64,000 nucleotides of DNA from Cristatella mucedo (Eukaryota > Bryozoa > Phylactolaemata > Cristatellidae). How positions within the stretch are numbered: the first letter of the stretch is position 1; every line of letters begins with the position of its first letter. The stretch spans positions 558,001-622,000 of the forward strand of contig WPIO01000169.1 of the NCBI GenBank assembly GCA_009760855.2, read 5' to 3'. The notes under the pieces are model-generated. The model saw nothing but the letters and a program-made list of their open reading frames with translations. It was not told the DNA's origin and did no database searches. Shown in pieces: positions 1 through 11,300 of the stretch. Position numbers and translations under genes: made by a program.

Positions 1-1620
1 TTGAGCGTTTTCCTACTATTGCCTTAACTTTGCTGAGTCATTCAGTATATTTATACATTCAAAACGTGATATATCTGTCATTTTTACTAAATTTCTCACA
101 ACTAGCGTCTTGATTTAAAATTAGAATTTGATTCCAAATTAGATTCTAAATTAGATAACAAATAGAGAACGGTAGTCAAAGTATAGCACCACAAGTTTTT
201 TCCTTACGCTTCTTGAAATGCAGCTGCAATTTCAAAAGAAAGCTTCGCGACAGTGTGGCTTTGATTACAAGTTTTAGCAAGCGATGATCCAGTTTAACTC
301 ACCAAATTTCATGTGACTGCACTAGAGCGATCTCCTGCTGTGGCCGTCAATTGCCCAGGCCAACCAGCCTCCCTATGTATTCGAACTGCGATTAAGCTAA
401 CATTTGCGCAGTAAGCATAATTCGCAGCAGCATTTGTTTTACTAATTTAGAGAAAGTTTTTTCCCAGTTTACCAACCACGTTTTATGGTATAGTGCATCG
501 GCTTTATCTCGCTATGGCCTCCAATGGCCAAGACCAACTTACCCCAAAAATATTCCAGCAGTGATACACTTACCATTTCCACAATAAGTGTGGGAAAAAC
601 TATGGTTTTGATGCCACATTGTCCATACAAGTGTTTCATGTTTACACACTTAATTTAATGACGTTAGGTGAGCATGTTGTCATGCAGTGGCTTCCAATGA
701 CCCGAGCTGTTGGAGGCCGTAGCAATATAACGTGTTTGCGAAGTCGCATAAAGTATGGTGAGTAAATCCGGACTACATTTATGCTCAATAAGCAATCAAG
801 GCAGAAGTTCGACGACGCCTATTGTTGGAATAGGAGCGGTATTGAAGTTGGAAAATGCAGAGCGGACCACCGGCTTACTGGAGGCGATTGCACGAGAATG
901 AACAGGTGCTATATCATGCAGTTTTGTTGGTAAACTCAAATCAGGATTCGCTTTAACACGACATCCAACCGCAGTTGCTCAACGCTTATTGCGGAAATAG
1001 CAGCGGGGTCGAAGTCTTATTCCACAAGGAGGCTGGCTGATCCGAGTAATTGGAGGTAATAGCATGAAAATGCCCACGTGCTACACAATTTTTTTGGTTA
1101 GCCAGGAGCTTTGTTTCCCATATAAAATAATCAAATAATCAAAACCAAATTTCCACAAAGCTTGGTAACGAAAAGGACATCAATTCTATCGCAGTTCTGC
1201 ACAGCTGCCAGGCACAACGGGCCCTTGGAGACCCTTGCCTTGGAGGCCACGGACGCGAAATTGCACGCAATTTTGAGGGTTAAGCGTTAGCACTATTTTT
1301 AACGATGTGAAATTAATAAGCACGGTTGAGCGACAAATTTTGTAGAAATAGTAGCTCTAGCGCCGTTCAAATGTACAAATAGGCTCGCTGACCAGGGCCT
1401 AGAGGCGCCCCATGATCCCTCGCCGGGAGTCACGTGCCTCCTACACCCTTCGGTACGCCGCTGCCCGGGCCGGCCATCTGAGGCCATAACAATAGAACGC
1501 ACAAGCGTTATTGCATGAAATTTGGTGATTTGGTGGTTAGACCCGTAAACCATTCTTGTATAATTTGAAATAAAAACCGCAGTGTTCTGATTTTTAATTT
1601 TGGTAATGGCAGTAGTATCG
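1..1620. repeat. Cluster of degenerate ~170-190 bp repeat units in both orientations
   Basis: A loose motif recurs: GGAGGCCATAGC, then a GCAC-containing stretch, then roughly ATGAAATTTGGTGAGTAAA. Plus-orientation units lie near 690-770, 860-930, 1,030-1,100, 1,225-1,290 and 1,470-1,545. Inverted units lie near 290-385 and 480-560. Spacing between neighbours is about 170-190 bp. The units are far diverged, so this is either an old tandem array with an inversion or several copies of a short interspersed repeat. The only open frame of note (1,299-1,628, minus) overlaps the repeats and resembles nothing I recognise. Confidence 0.45.
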
Positions 1621-2385
1621 AAGTGCACCTCAGTTATTCATAGGACTAAAATGTTTGTGCTAGAAATATCAACAACCCGGTTCGGCAGAGTCCTTCCTGG
1701 AGATTACCTTCAAGGAATTGCACGCAACCTCAGCATCTTAATAAAAGACTATGGTAGAAATACTAGGCTATAATAACTCTTTCTCTACAGCTATATGATT
1801 ACAAAATGTATTTAAAAGCTGGCGTAAACTATGATGGGATGTGAGTTATACTGCTTATGTATCCTGTCTAATAAAATACTCTAAGTATGCATATCGGTTA
1901 AAGCCAGCAATCCTTAAAATAATTTTTGCTCGTTTTTTCGGCGCGCTTTTGTCTTGCATGCTAATGACGGTTCGTGCTTTTGTTGGCGTTCTTTTTTCGC
2001 TTATTGTCAAGAACAATTCGTCCAGTCATTTGATGACAAACGAGAAATGTCACAAGCAGTCTTTCTGAGTCAAACTCGGAGGGTCTCCTGCTGAGCAGCA
2101 GGAGGTCCTCAGCCATCGCTCAATCATGGTGCCTTAAAAAAAACCTAAAAGCGCACGTCCCTCCTACAGCTGTAAACTTATACTGTGCCTACTTCGGGGG
2201 TAGAAGGGAAATTCACTGAGAGTATCGGATCGCTGCATTCAATGACAAAATTAATTTTTACCTGTGCAAGCAGCTTAATTGAGCAGATGGCGACAAACTC
2301 AGCATGTCTTCAATATTCAGATGTTGATTATGAAGAGGATTTGGCATCGGCACTATGACATTCGCTACTCGTCATAGCCAAGTGC

Positions 2386-2796
2386 GTGGCGTGCCTCGTA
2401 GGGATGGCGGCCTTTGCAGTGATGCGAGCGAGGATGAACTGCTCCCGCATCTACTATGTCGGCGCAGAGCACTCTGCCGCTGAGATGCCCACCATGGCCA
2501 GTTCAACCGAAGTGTGCAAGACTTTGACCAGGATTAAAGAAAAAGACAAGATGACCACCGCTTATCCGAACACGAGAAAAGCCACATTTACACGCGAAGA
2601 CAGAGAGAGTTTAGCTATGGCCAACGACGAACGCATCACCGCCACAGAGAGTTTAGCTCAATACAGTGGTCAGCCCAGCGCCGCCACCCTGACGTACGCT
2701 GGGACGGAGAGTGTGGCTCCGATAAAGGATGCAATGAGCGCGGCCAACCTTATTCAAGAGCAAGGCAAAAAGGAGAGCAAAGATTCCATCGAATGA
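2386..2796 (+). CDS. Hypothetical ORF, 136 codons, unrecognised
   Basis: This is the only open frame in the first 3 kb of copy A with a partly conserved counterpart in copy B. The predicted product is hydrophilic and rich in Ala, Thr, Glu and Lys. It has a loose internal repetition (RESLAMANDERIT, TESLAQYSG, TESVAPIKDA). I recognise no domain, signal peptide or membrane segment. The copy B counterpart keeps the frame over most of its length but has a TAG in the middle. Many differences between A and B change the amino acid, which argues against strong selection. It could be an exon fragment, a pseudogene or chance. Confidence 0.2.
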   Translation: MACLVGMAAFAVMRARMNCSRIYYVGAEHSAAEMPTMASSTEVCKTLTRIKEKDKMTTAYPNTRKATFTREDRESLAMANDERITATESLAQYSGQPSAATLTYAGTESVAPIKDAMSAANLIQEQGKKESKDSIE

Positions 2797-3244
2797 AAAA
2801 TATAAAACCTTTGTCACCGTCCTTTAAGAACGCCGACACAAAACTACGTAGTCAGCCGCATTGGAGTCGAAAGTCGCCAATATTGCAATGAGCAATTTTG
2901 GACGTTAAGTATCGTCAGACGAGACATAGGAGCTACAGGACACAAAGTATCTCTCTGTCACTTTGATTTGGGCCTTGACCTCAGGCGGCGGCTTGACCGC
3001 AGCGGTGATTCGAGTTGCAAGCCAAGCAATGGATATCTGGCAGCTTAGATCAAGTGTCTAATCCTATGTTATCATTCTTGATACTATTGTAGAATGTACA
3101 CAGTGTCTGCTCGCTGACGCCTTTGGTGTTCTTGAGAAAGCGACGATTGGGAATAAATTGCGACGGCTGCTCGATGGCACGGATTCAAATCCTCAACTTA
3201 TGTAGATAATTATTTTCAAAATGGCGGCCCCAACTACATAAGCA

Positions 3245-3957
3245 ATGCATAATTGCACAGTGGCAACTAAAGAAACAGCTACCAGCGGCATCCTTCAACC
3301 AGCATGTGCAATCAGGCCATTAGAGATGGTGCGAAGCTCCGCAGCTAGGCTTGTCTGTCGTGAGCTTCGCAGTTGCCACATCTCACCACTTCTCGACGCC
3401 CTGCACAGGCTACCAGTCAAGCAACCGATTGTCTTCAAGGTTTTTTTGCTCACTTTTAGGTCCCATCAGTCTTTGGCTCCAGCCTATCTATCAGATCTAC
3501 TGCCTAACCAGGCCAAGCATCGTACCAGTCGCTTTTCAGAATATAAATGTTTATCTATACCTCGTAATAGCCTCAAAATCTTTGGAGACCGTGCATTTAG
3601 TTCACATGCTCCAAAAGCCCGGACCTCACTCCCGACTTGCGTAAAGACATCCCCTGACTTGACCACATTTAAAAAAAAATTGAAAACACACCTATGTAGG
3701 ACAGCATTTAGTGGGTCGCTGGGATTCGTCCTTCACTCACTTATGTGTGCTGACACTATGCATGCTGCCACTAATCACATTTGCATGCTAAATCTGTGCA
3801 CATCATCCCTAACCATGTAATTCATGTTTATCAAGCATGATATTACTCACCATTTAATCGCGCCTCCCTTTGCATCAAATGTGACTCGCCTACAATGAGA
3901 TTAAGTTCTCTGAGGGCACTTTATCAAGTGCATTAGTATTATTGTTATTACAAGCGT
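3245..3957 (+). mobile_element. LINE family 1 (CR1/L2/Rex group), 3' fragment
   Basis: An open frame at 3,245-3,820 encodes the region after the RT core of CR1/L2-type non-LTR elements. The typical order is visible: ARLVCREL, HISPLLDALHRLPV, IVFKVFLLTF, LAPAYLSDLLP, PRNSLKIFGDRAFSSHAPKA, SLPTCVKTSPDLTTFKKKLKTHL. A 3' UTR follows and ends with CTCTGAGGGCACTTTATC and an ATT-rich tail (to about 3,957). The 5' part (endonuclease and RT palm) is missing, as is usual for incomplete target-primed reverse transcription. In copy B the same element is split by a nested insertion. Confidence 0.85.
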
Positions 3958-3959
3958 TG

Positions 3960-4945
3960 AAAAACAATTGAAGTTAGCTGAAATCTTTCTAGTTCGTTGA
4001 AGGCTTTGCTGTTCATAACCCTCATTATATTTGGAAGCGCTAGAACACTAGGGCAGCATTTTGATTGAGGAGGGTTCGAGGTGTTGAGCTACCGTGCAGC
4101 AGCAGGGGATAGGCTCGTCGAGGGGGGAAGAGGGTACGAGACCACCATGAGAAGAGGGAGCTGGAAATATTAAGTACGAAGTGCATCCCCTGACAGTAGC
4201 TGTATAAAAATTTGATTGCTAGCCCATGCTAGAGCAGCTGACGAGCCTACTTCGGATAGCTGAGTCAGGCATAACTTCCGGTTCAGCTCCATTTGTCATT
4301 CGAGTCATCAAAGCTCAGCATCCGACTCAGCTGAATTCCCCTTCAGATCGAGGTCATCGAGGTCGTCTCAGCATCGAGGAAATTCGCAATTGGATGGCCG
4401 CTGACTTCATGAAGGGAAATGTCTGTGCGACCAAACCAATATTTATTGGAATATTCAGCGTCACTATCAAGCTGTATGACCTCAACCTCAAGATTAGCTC
4501 ATCACTCGGCTACCATCTTTCCGTAATGCACGAATTGACTTCTGAAAAACTAATCGTGTAATGACAGCATTCTTCCATCAACTCTCAATTCAGTCTACTT
4601 TCAACTGACGATGCTCGCCGAAACCAGAGCGTTCTTAAACAAGGCCAACTTAGTGCAAGTGTTTGTGACATCATTTCTTGATTGTGTCCATTCATCCTTT
4701 TCACGGCACATATATTGTGCCCATAATCGGCTGTACATTGTGCGAAACTGAGGATCTCGGCCCGCATGTCATGAGCGGCACAGCAGCAACGGTGACCCTT
4801 TTACTATCTGAGCTTTGCTAGCTTCTTTCTGTCTAAGATCAGTTATACTTCGAGAGATAAACGTTTAGAGTAAAGATCGCGTCGCTCACTTACATCAGTC
4901 AACCCACCAGACCTTATTAATCTGGAATGCTGTCTTACCCAAAGC
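3960..4945. other. Non-coding stretch with one weak ORF (4,226-4,561)
   Basis: No recognisable element. The ORF at 4,226-4,561 (111 codons, plus) has a counterpart at 26,411-26,695 in copy B that begins almost identically (SLLRIAE, SGITSGSAPFVI) but is thrown out of frame by a short deletion. It matches no family I know. Its loss in B without other disturbance suggests it is not under selection. Confidence 0.3.
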
Positions 4946-4947
4946 TA

Positions 4948-5130
4948 ATCGGCTTGGTGAGATTTGACGGCACCACTTGTTAATGCGGTTGCTGTTCATG
5001 ACCTAGATCCCAAGGCCGTCGGTTCAAATCCTGTGGTGGGAGGTTCTGTATTACCACCACCAGCGGCCTTTAAGGCTCTTCTGCCTCTATACAAAAGAGG
5101 CTGGTAATTCATCTTGCATTTTTTATAGGT
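4948..5130 (+). mobile_element. tRNA-derived SINE-like element (intact site in copy A)
   Basis: Pol III internal promoter elements are recognisable. A degenerate A box (GGCACCACTTGTTAATGC; in copy B the ancestral form reads TGGCACACTTGGTAATGC) is followed about 45 bp later by a B box, GGTTCAAATCC (GGTTCGAATCC in B). The spacing fits a tRNA head. A short body follows with GAGGCTGGTAATTCATC, and then the sequence runs into the LINE family 1 C-terminal region from about 5,130. A tRNA head joined to a LINE-derived 3' part is the classic SINE layout. The tRNA fold is no longer clear, so the parent tRNA cannot be named. This is also the undisturbed version of the NUMT target site. Confidence 0.6.
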
Positions 5131-5510
5131 GCACAAATTTGCAGTTAGGCTTGTCTGTCATGAGCTGCTCAGTTGCCTCATCTCACCACTTCTCGCCGAC
5201 CTGCACTGGCTCCCAGTAGAGAAATGCATCGACTTCAAGGTTTCGTCAGTCACTTTTAGGCCCTTCCACTTTTTGGCTCCAGCCTACCGATGAAATCTAC
5301 TTTTCCACCAGGCTAAGCATTGTACCGCCCGCTTTTTGGAATCGAACTGTTTACCCATACCTAGTAGAAATCTCAATGTCCTTGGAGACGATGCCTTTAC
5401 TTTGAACGTTCCCAATGACTGGAACTCACTCCCGACTTGCATCACGAAATCTCTGACTTGCCCACATTTAAAAGAAGGATAACAGTATGTATTTGTCGTA
5501 GCATTTAGCT

Positions 5511-5697
5511 CAGTGGTTCTCAATCTGTGGGATGCAACCCCTTTGGGGCTCGAACGAAAATTTCACTGGAGTCACCTAAGACCATCGGAAAACAGGCGTT
5601 CCCACATTTCGCACACAATAATGTTAGGGTTCGGGGTCTCCACAACATGAGGAACTGTATTAGAGGGTCGCGGCATTAGGAAGGGTGAGAACTACTG
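5511..5697 (+). mobile_element. SPIN-like hAT MITE, 187 bp, copy A
   Basis: Terminal inverted repeats start CAGTGGTTCTCAATCTG and end GGTGAGAACTACTG. They are flanked by 8 bp direct repeats, ATTTAGCT and ATTTAGTT (5,503-5,510 and 5,698-5,705), as expected for hAT transposase. Internal blocks such as CCTAAGACCATCGGAAAACA, CACAACATGAGGAACTGTAT and GGGTCGCGGCATTAGGAAG are those I know from non-autonomous SPIN elements, with the central part shortened. There is no transposase. It sits inside the 3' UTR of the family 1 LINE. Confidence 0.85.
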
Positions 5698-5845
5698 ATT
5701 TAGTTGCTCCATGTGATTCGTCTTTTGTGTGTGAACGCGTGCCGAGAGTGTGGATACTGCTACTAGCCATATTTGCATTTCGACCCTGCGCATGTAACCT
5801 CTAACAATGTTACGCTTGTCTTCATTGCGCATGCTATCACTAATG

Positions 5846-6028
5846 AAATGTAATGTAATGTATGTCCGTCTGTAACACCGCAAAGTCATAAAGACCATGT
5901 GGGTGTTACGCAGGAGAGTTTTGTATAGCACACTCACAGCCTAAGCGGCTTTCGGTACGCATTCGGTAGTAGCCAACAGACTTGGTCTCACGCAACAAAG
6001 AAAAAGTGGGAAGCATAGCAGAGTCAGG
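5846..6028 (-). mobile_element. LINE family 2, short 3'-end fragment
   Basis: On the minus strand this is the last ~170 bp of family 2, from the codons around MLPTFS to the end CTGTAACACC...GACATACATTACATTAC. The (ACATT)n tail, seen here as AATGTAATGTAATGTATG at the left edge, marks the true 3' end. It inserted into the 3' UTR of the family 1 fragment. Confidence 0.75.
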
Positions 6029-6134
6029 AACTAACCATTTGATCACGCTTCCCGTGCAGCCAGTACAAAGTTTCTAGATAAGACTGGATTCTCTGAGGGT
6101 GCTATGAAAATGTATTATTATCTTTATTGCTACT

Positions 6135-7255
6135 AGATGGAGAATTCCTAATGGTACTGTGGATTAGGAATTATCCTCAAGGACATTAATAATCTAAAGT
6201 CTTTAAGGAAGTGGATGAAACTGAAATAATAAAATTCTGAAAATATCGTCTCAAATCTCTTGAAATTATGAAATGGTGAAGTTGCCATTACAAAACCCAA
6301 TTTATAATGAAGCAGCAAGATTTTTGTTGGAGAATATATTTATTATAGTGCAGCCTCACTTAAAGAGGATTTAGGAGAAAGAAAGTAGTGATAGAAGCAA
6401 TAAATAAACTTGTTTATTAGGGTCTTTCGCGAAACTTTGATCTTAAGCCTTTTTATGTGGATCTTTATCTAATTCAAAGACGAGCCCATTAACGTGCTTT
6501 AACCTTAAAATCGAGGCTGGCCAGAATCTTAACGTTAAAGCTCCGAGCACCATGTTTGTTACAAACTCGAAGTTGTTTCGATGAAAAATTTAATTACTAT
6601 ATATCAGTTAAAATTGATAATTACTGCGGAATAAACGTAATAAACTTGATTATGTTTAGAGAAATATTGTAAAGCTGGGTTGCTACTAGGCATGGCACCG
6701 AAAATACCTATCCAGAATGGAATAAATTCACTCACAACTAGATAAGGAGTATATTTCTACAAGATTTAATTACTCCTCCGCTGGTTTCGTTTGTCTAATT
6801 AGTCCAATAGCATTCACTTTGTTAAAAAAGTTTAAATAGTCAATAGCATTCAGAGTGCTCCAAATTGTTGAGGTAATCCTGAGCTGAATGTCACTGAAGT
6901 CATTTAGAAATAGAAATGGCCTATCGTGAGTGCTGATGGGTCAGCGAAGCAAAAGGTTGAAAAGAAGTGGGTCTTAACGTAGTGCCTACATTTATCTATG
7001 TCCAGGATAGTAAAATTTGGGCATGACTACGCCCACAATGTAGGTCCACCCCAGCCGTACTCACACCACTCCGCCCGGCCGACTGGAGTGCTCTGCCTAC
7101 AGCTGGTTAGGCACTGCATTCGGGCGGTATCAGCTAACTAAGCTCAGTTTAAATGCAACTGGTCACCCATGGTCGTATTCTTAGCTAATTTTAAAGTCTT
7201 TTTTGTATAGCGACCAAAGAAACTTAAAGCTATCACGTCAGGCTTTGACCATCAC
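6135..7255. other. Non-coding, shared with copy B (40,280-41,395)
   Basis: AT-rich sequence with no ORF, repeat end or RNA gene that I recognise. It aligns along its length with copy B at about 90% identity. A GC-richer patch near 7,020-7,130 (CCGCCCGGCC) is also conserved in B without an evident role. Confidence 0.5.
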
Positions 7256-7261
7256 TTGGTA

Positions 7262-8450
7262 AATATGAAGCGTCCTAGCTCTTTCAGCAAAGGAGACACG
7301 TGCTCAAACCGCTGGGACTTGAAGACTAACCATGCAGCCATGTTCATAGTCCGCTGCAGTGGCCTAGTAGCTTTCTTTGGCAGCCCAGCCCAAAGAGAAT
7401 AACAACAATCAAGCCGAGACAGAACTAAGGAACTAGTTAAATTTTTACAAGCCACTGTGGGAGACAGCTCCTGATCTTGGATAGGGGTCGGACGTGATGG
7501 CTAGCTGTAGAAGCAGTCTTCTGAATGAAACTTTTGAAATTTAGGCACCTGTTGAAAACGAAACCTAAATTTCGAGGACGTGGTGATGGTCGCACAATAG
7601 CATCACCTATTGGAAGAGCAAAGTTTTTTAATCCAGCCACACGCATAGGGTGTCTCATGAGCAGCAATTTGGTTTTATCATCATTTAATTTCAGGAAGTT
7701 TTCCGACATCCAGGATCAAATTTCGCCAATGCAAGAATTCAGTTTATCGGTTGCTGCAGCAGATGCCGACGGTTTGAATGACAAATGCAACTGAATATCG
7801 GCAGCATAGAAGTGATATACTATTCCATGGGCCTTTATCACTTTTCCCAGAGATTGTGTATAAATGGAGAACAGCAAGGGACCGAGTACAGAATCTTGAG
7901 GAACTTCACAGGTGACCCTTCTCGTGTCTGAGACCTGACCCCAACACGACACGAATTGAACAAGATCAGAGAAGTATGACTTAAACCACGCCAGTGCTTC
8001 GTCTGCCTTAATCGTTCAAGCAAAACTTCGTGACGTTAATGGAGTCGAAGGCAGCAGACAGATCTAGCAGAGCTAAGGCAGTGACATTCCCGTCGTCGTT
8101 GCCACGTAGAAAGTCATTGTTAACACGGAGGAGAGCAGTTTCAGTGGAGTGCTGCCTCTTGAACCCTAATTAAAATGCTTCTGAAATTCCATTACTTTCA
8201 ATATGTTCAACCAGCTGCTTAGCAACAACGTTTTCAAGAATCTTTGATAAGAATGGAGGAAGGGAAACTGGGCGACAGTTTGCTAGGACCTTTGTGTTTA
8301 ATCCAGGCTTTTTAAGAATGAGTTTGCCGATTTGAAGAACTTGGGGACGGCCCCTTTTCCCGAAGAAGCATTAACAATCTTGGTTATGGCCGTTCTAAGT
8401 CAGCCTGCCAGTGATGAGACCACAGGGACCCCAGAGATGAAGATATAGGG
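7262..8450 (-). mobile_element. LINE family 2, reverse transcriptase fragment (copy A)
   Basis: The minus strand encodes pieces of the RT domain in several frames: LSAAFDSINV(T)KFCL near 8,030-8,070, then VPQDSVLGPLLFSIYTQSLG (GVPQGS motif altered to EVPQDS), then FYAADIQLHLSF where the catalytic YADD box has become YAAD, then the thumb region to LLKELGRF. Frameshifts fall near 7,440, 7,710 and 7,950. Loss of one catalytic Asp and the frame breaks make it a dead copy. It lacks the 3' end; copy B keeps that end at 41,568-42,060, so A has lost about 640 bp. Confidence 0.85.
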
Positions 8451-8490
8451 TCTCACCTCTCTCTCTCTTCCTCTCTCTCTCCTCTCCAGG
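8451..8490. repeat. CT-rich microsatellite
   Basis: Imperfect (CT)n run following the 5' edge of the LINE fragment. The same run is at 43,740-43,782 in copy B. Confidence 0.8.
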
Positions 8491-9438
8491 AATTCCAGAG
8501 CTGCTTACACGACGGCTGCCGCTACATCCGTATTTACGCTCGCTCACTTTCGTTGCCAGCATATGATACAATACAGCCGTCGTCATCATTACCACTACTG
8601 ACTTTTTGCGGGCAACGCTAATCCTAGCCGTGCGGCTATCGCCCACGAGCCCCTACAATATTTTCTGACTAGGAGTCGTTCGAATGTAACAATGTGCGGT
8701 ACAATCACTGTTATCGTACTGAATACTGCAATCAGCTGGAAGCGATTTATGCCCTCTGGCATCAAGAAGTATCAAAAGCATGTTTGTGCTCAGTGCTGCA
8801 TGTATTGCAGATGAGCGCATTTTTATAACCAGCCAGCAATTTCAAATTAATCTCTTTTTCAGTTTTCCTCAATTACCTCATATTATCGAGTGTTGTAACT
8901 CTACCGAGCCGAAATGCAATAGAAATGAGTAATTTGACGACAATTTATTCAGATGAATAGGTATGAAACTTGTACATTTTGCTGTATAGCTGAATTTCAG
9001 GTATTGTCACCTACTGCTTCGGATGTTTCACTGCATTTAAAATCTTTGGAAGCACTTTAAAGGCCGTCTTAAAATTTTTTTTCCCAAAGAATCTCTTGTT
9101 TTTGTCGTATTCTGAAACGTGAGGAGAATTAAGAATTTATTAAGCAATATATCCAGCTGTAAAAATCACTAAATTAAATCATGGAAAAACCTCTCGTTTA
9201 ACCGGTCTTGGGCTTAATGTGATTGCCAGTGAAAACCTCTTTCATTTCGTCTTCCAACTCAGGGCTCAGGTCGGCAGTTTTCTCCAAATTCTGAAATTGA
9301 GATAATTTGCGAATGCCAATCACTGTTGGGTGCGATCAATCAGTATACATCGTATGGAAAATGAACTAAAATCTTCTTAGTCCTAGGCTCACAACAAATT
9401 TGGTTTTAGCTTTACCGTAGCTCGCTACAAGCTAGTCA
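8491..9438. other. Non-coding, shared with copy B (43,785-44,690)
   Basis: No gene or recognisable repeat. An ORF overlapping 8,395-8,646 on the minus strand is partly microsatellite and has no counterpart in frame in copy B. Confidence 0.5.
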
Positions 9439-9439
9439 A

Positions 9440-11300
9440 TAAAGATGATACACTTAATATAGCACCCTCAGATACCTCAACCTCTTCCTAGGCACTTTAC
9501 GTTTGCTTCAGGGAAAGCGCAATGAAATAGTTAGTAGTCGTAGGCTGAACAAACATCAGGAATACAATGGTCAGGGGTGCAATGCACAGAGTTCGATTGC
9601 AAGAACGGTTAGTGGCAGCCAGCCCAGTGTAAGCACACATGAGCACATAGAGGACGAATCACGAAGACCCATTAAATGCTGTTTAAACTAAATGCGTTAT
9701 TAGTTTCTTTTTAAATGTGGAAAAGTTAGGAGATGTGGTGACGCAAGTCGGGAGCCAGTTCCATGCTCTCGTAGCACACAAACTAAAGGCATGGTCTCCA
9801 AAGGATTTGAGATTTCTACGAGGTATAGTAAAGGGGTTAGATTCCCAAAGGCGTGTTGAGAGAGGCTGACCTGGTGGGGCAGTAGACCTGATAGGTTGGC
9901 TGGAGCCAAAAAATAAAGGGATCTCAAAGCGAGTGACAAAACCTTGAAGTCAATGCGTTGCTTGACTGGGAGCCAGTGCCGGTCGGTGAGAAGCGATGTG
10001 GTGGGGCATCTACAAGGCTCACGACAGACAAGCCTAGCTGCAGAGTTTTGCACAAGCTGTAAGCGCCTGATTGCACAAGCCAGTAGACCAGCAAGCCGTG
10101 AGTTACAGAAGTTAAGACGGAACGTCAGAAATGCACGGATATTCTTAGATGTGGTATACTTATCTAAAAAAGCCCGAATTTTAGTAACGTTATGCAACTG
10201 AAAGTAGGCATGCTTGACTTCAGAGCTGATGTGGTCGCTTAAAGCAAAGTCACTTTGGATCATGACCGTAATGTTTTGCGTAGATTCAACGGGAGATATA
10301 CTGGCAGAATTGATTTTTAGCGTTAGCCTTCACAACTGAATGTCACCTGCACAGAAGTGAAAACCTAGATTGTGCTTGGCAGTGGAATCGCCAAGAGGGA
10401 GAGTATAAATCATGAAATGAATGAGACCAAGCAAAGATCCCTGAGGTAGCCCATATTTCAGTGGTTCCTCACATGATCTTTGTCCGTTCACATCAGTACT
10501 CTAGAGTCTTACACTGGGATAGGACCCGAACCATTGCCATTGCAATGCAGTGTCAGTTATGCCTAGGGGAGATGAGAGACACTCAAGAAGAACGGCGATC
10601 GATATTATCGTAAACTGTCAAAATATGGAGTGAAGCAAGCAAAGGTACTTTACATAAGTCTATATTTGTAAGTAGGTCATCATACACCTGAAGCAATGCT
10701 GACTTTATGGAGTGATTAGCTCTAAAACCAGACTTGAACTTAAAATGTATTTTCAATATACGAGTTCAGTTGGTTCGCCACGACTCGTTCCAGTGTCTTT
10801 GACAAGGACGGAAGAAAGGGGACTGAAGCTGAAGCCGCTCATGTTCTCCTGGTGTAGTGCGCTTTCTTGAGTAGTGGCTCAACTACGGCCTTTTTGAAAT
10901 TTGCTTGGACATGACCTCAGGGTAATGACAGAATAATGATATTATTTATGCACCACAGCAGCAGATCAAAGCACCTTAGAAGCAGGACGGTGGGGATAGG
11001 GTTCAGAAAAGTAGTTGTCATTTTTGATTGGGATATGAACTTTAGGATTAGGTCACTAGTGACTTCCTTGAATGTAGACATTGAGGTTCTGTAAATAATT
11101 AGGGTCCGGAATTCCATGATGGTGGCTGCCAATTTAGAGATGGACTTCCTGATCTTGTCTATGTTGTTGACAAAGAAGCTAGAGAGGCGTTCAGCTAGAT
11201 CATGACAGGGATCGCGGAGTAAGAAACTAACCTGAGAGCCTTGGTCAACATGTCTTACAGTACATAATCGCCAATTTAAATTGACATTGCTCATATTAAC
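9440..11300 (-). mobile_element. LINE family 1, long 5'-truncated copy (copy A)
   Basis: Read on the minus strand from 11,300. A segment upstream of the RT comes first (LAERLSSFFVNNIDKIRKSI; NPIPTVLL, equivalent to the DPIP..L motif that opens the RT of CR1/L2 elements). A frameshifted palm follows. Then an ORF at 10,263-9,700 covers SDFALSDHIS, RAFLTFRLNFCNSRLAG, QLVQNSAARLVCRE, DRHWLPVKQRIDFKVLSL and LAPANLSGLLP. The 3' UTR ends at about 9,440 with the reverse complement of the GAGGGTGCTA terminal motif. The endonuclease is absent. Stops and frameshifts in the palm show it is inactive. Copy B has the same insertion at 44,695-46,590. Confidence 0.85.

Larger units (their letters stand above)
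5131..6132 (+). mobile_element. LINE family 1, degenerate 3' fragment, interrupted twice
   Basis: The sequence follows the C-terminal region of family 1 (nucleotides equivalent to ARLVCHEL through DLPTFKRR) with many frameshifts. It then gives the 3' UTR and the terminal TCTCTGAGGGTGCTATGA plus ATTATTATC tail near 6,090-6,132. It is broken by the hAT element at 5,511-5,697 and by a family 2 fragment at about 5,846-6,028. Both interruptions also occur in copy B, so they predate the duplication. Confidence 0.7.

Noticed and set aside
3160-3205. Second tRNA-like gene with a GGATTCAAATCC box
   Set aside because: There is no A box at the right distance and no cloverleaf; the box alone is too short. 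The same sequence in copy B (24,640-24,660) adds no support because it is duplicated DNA.
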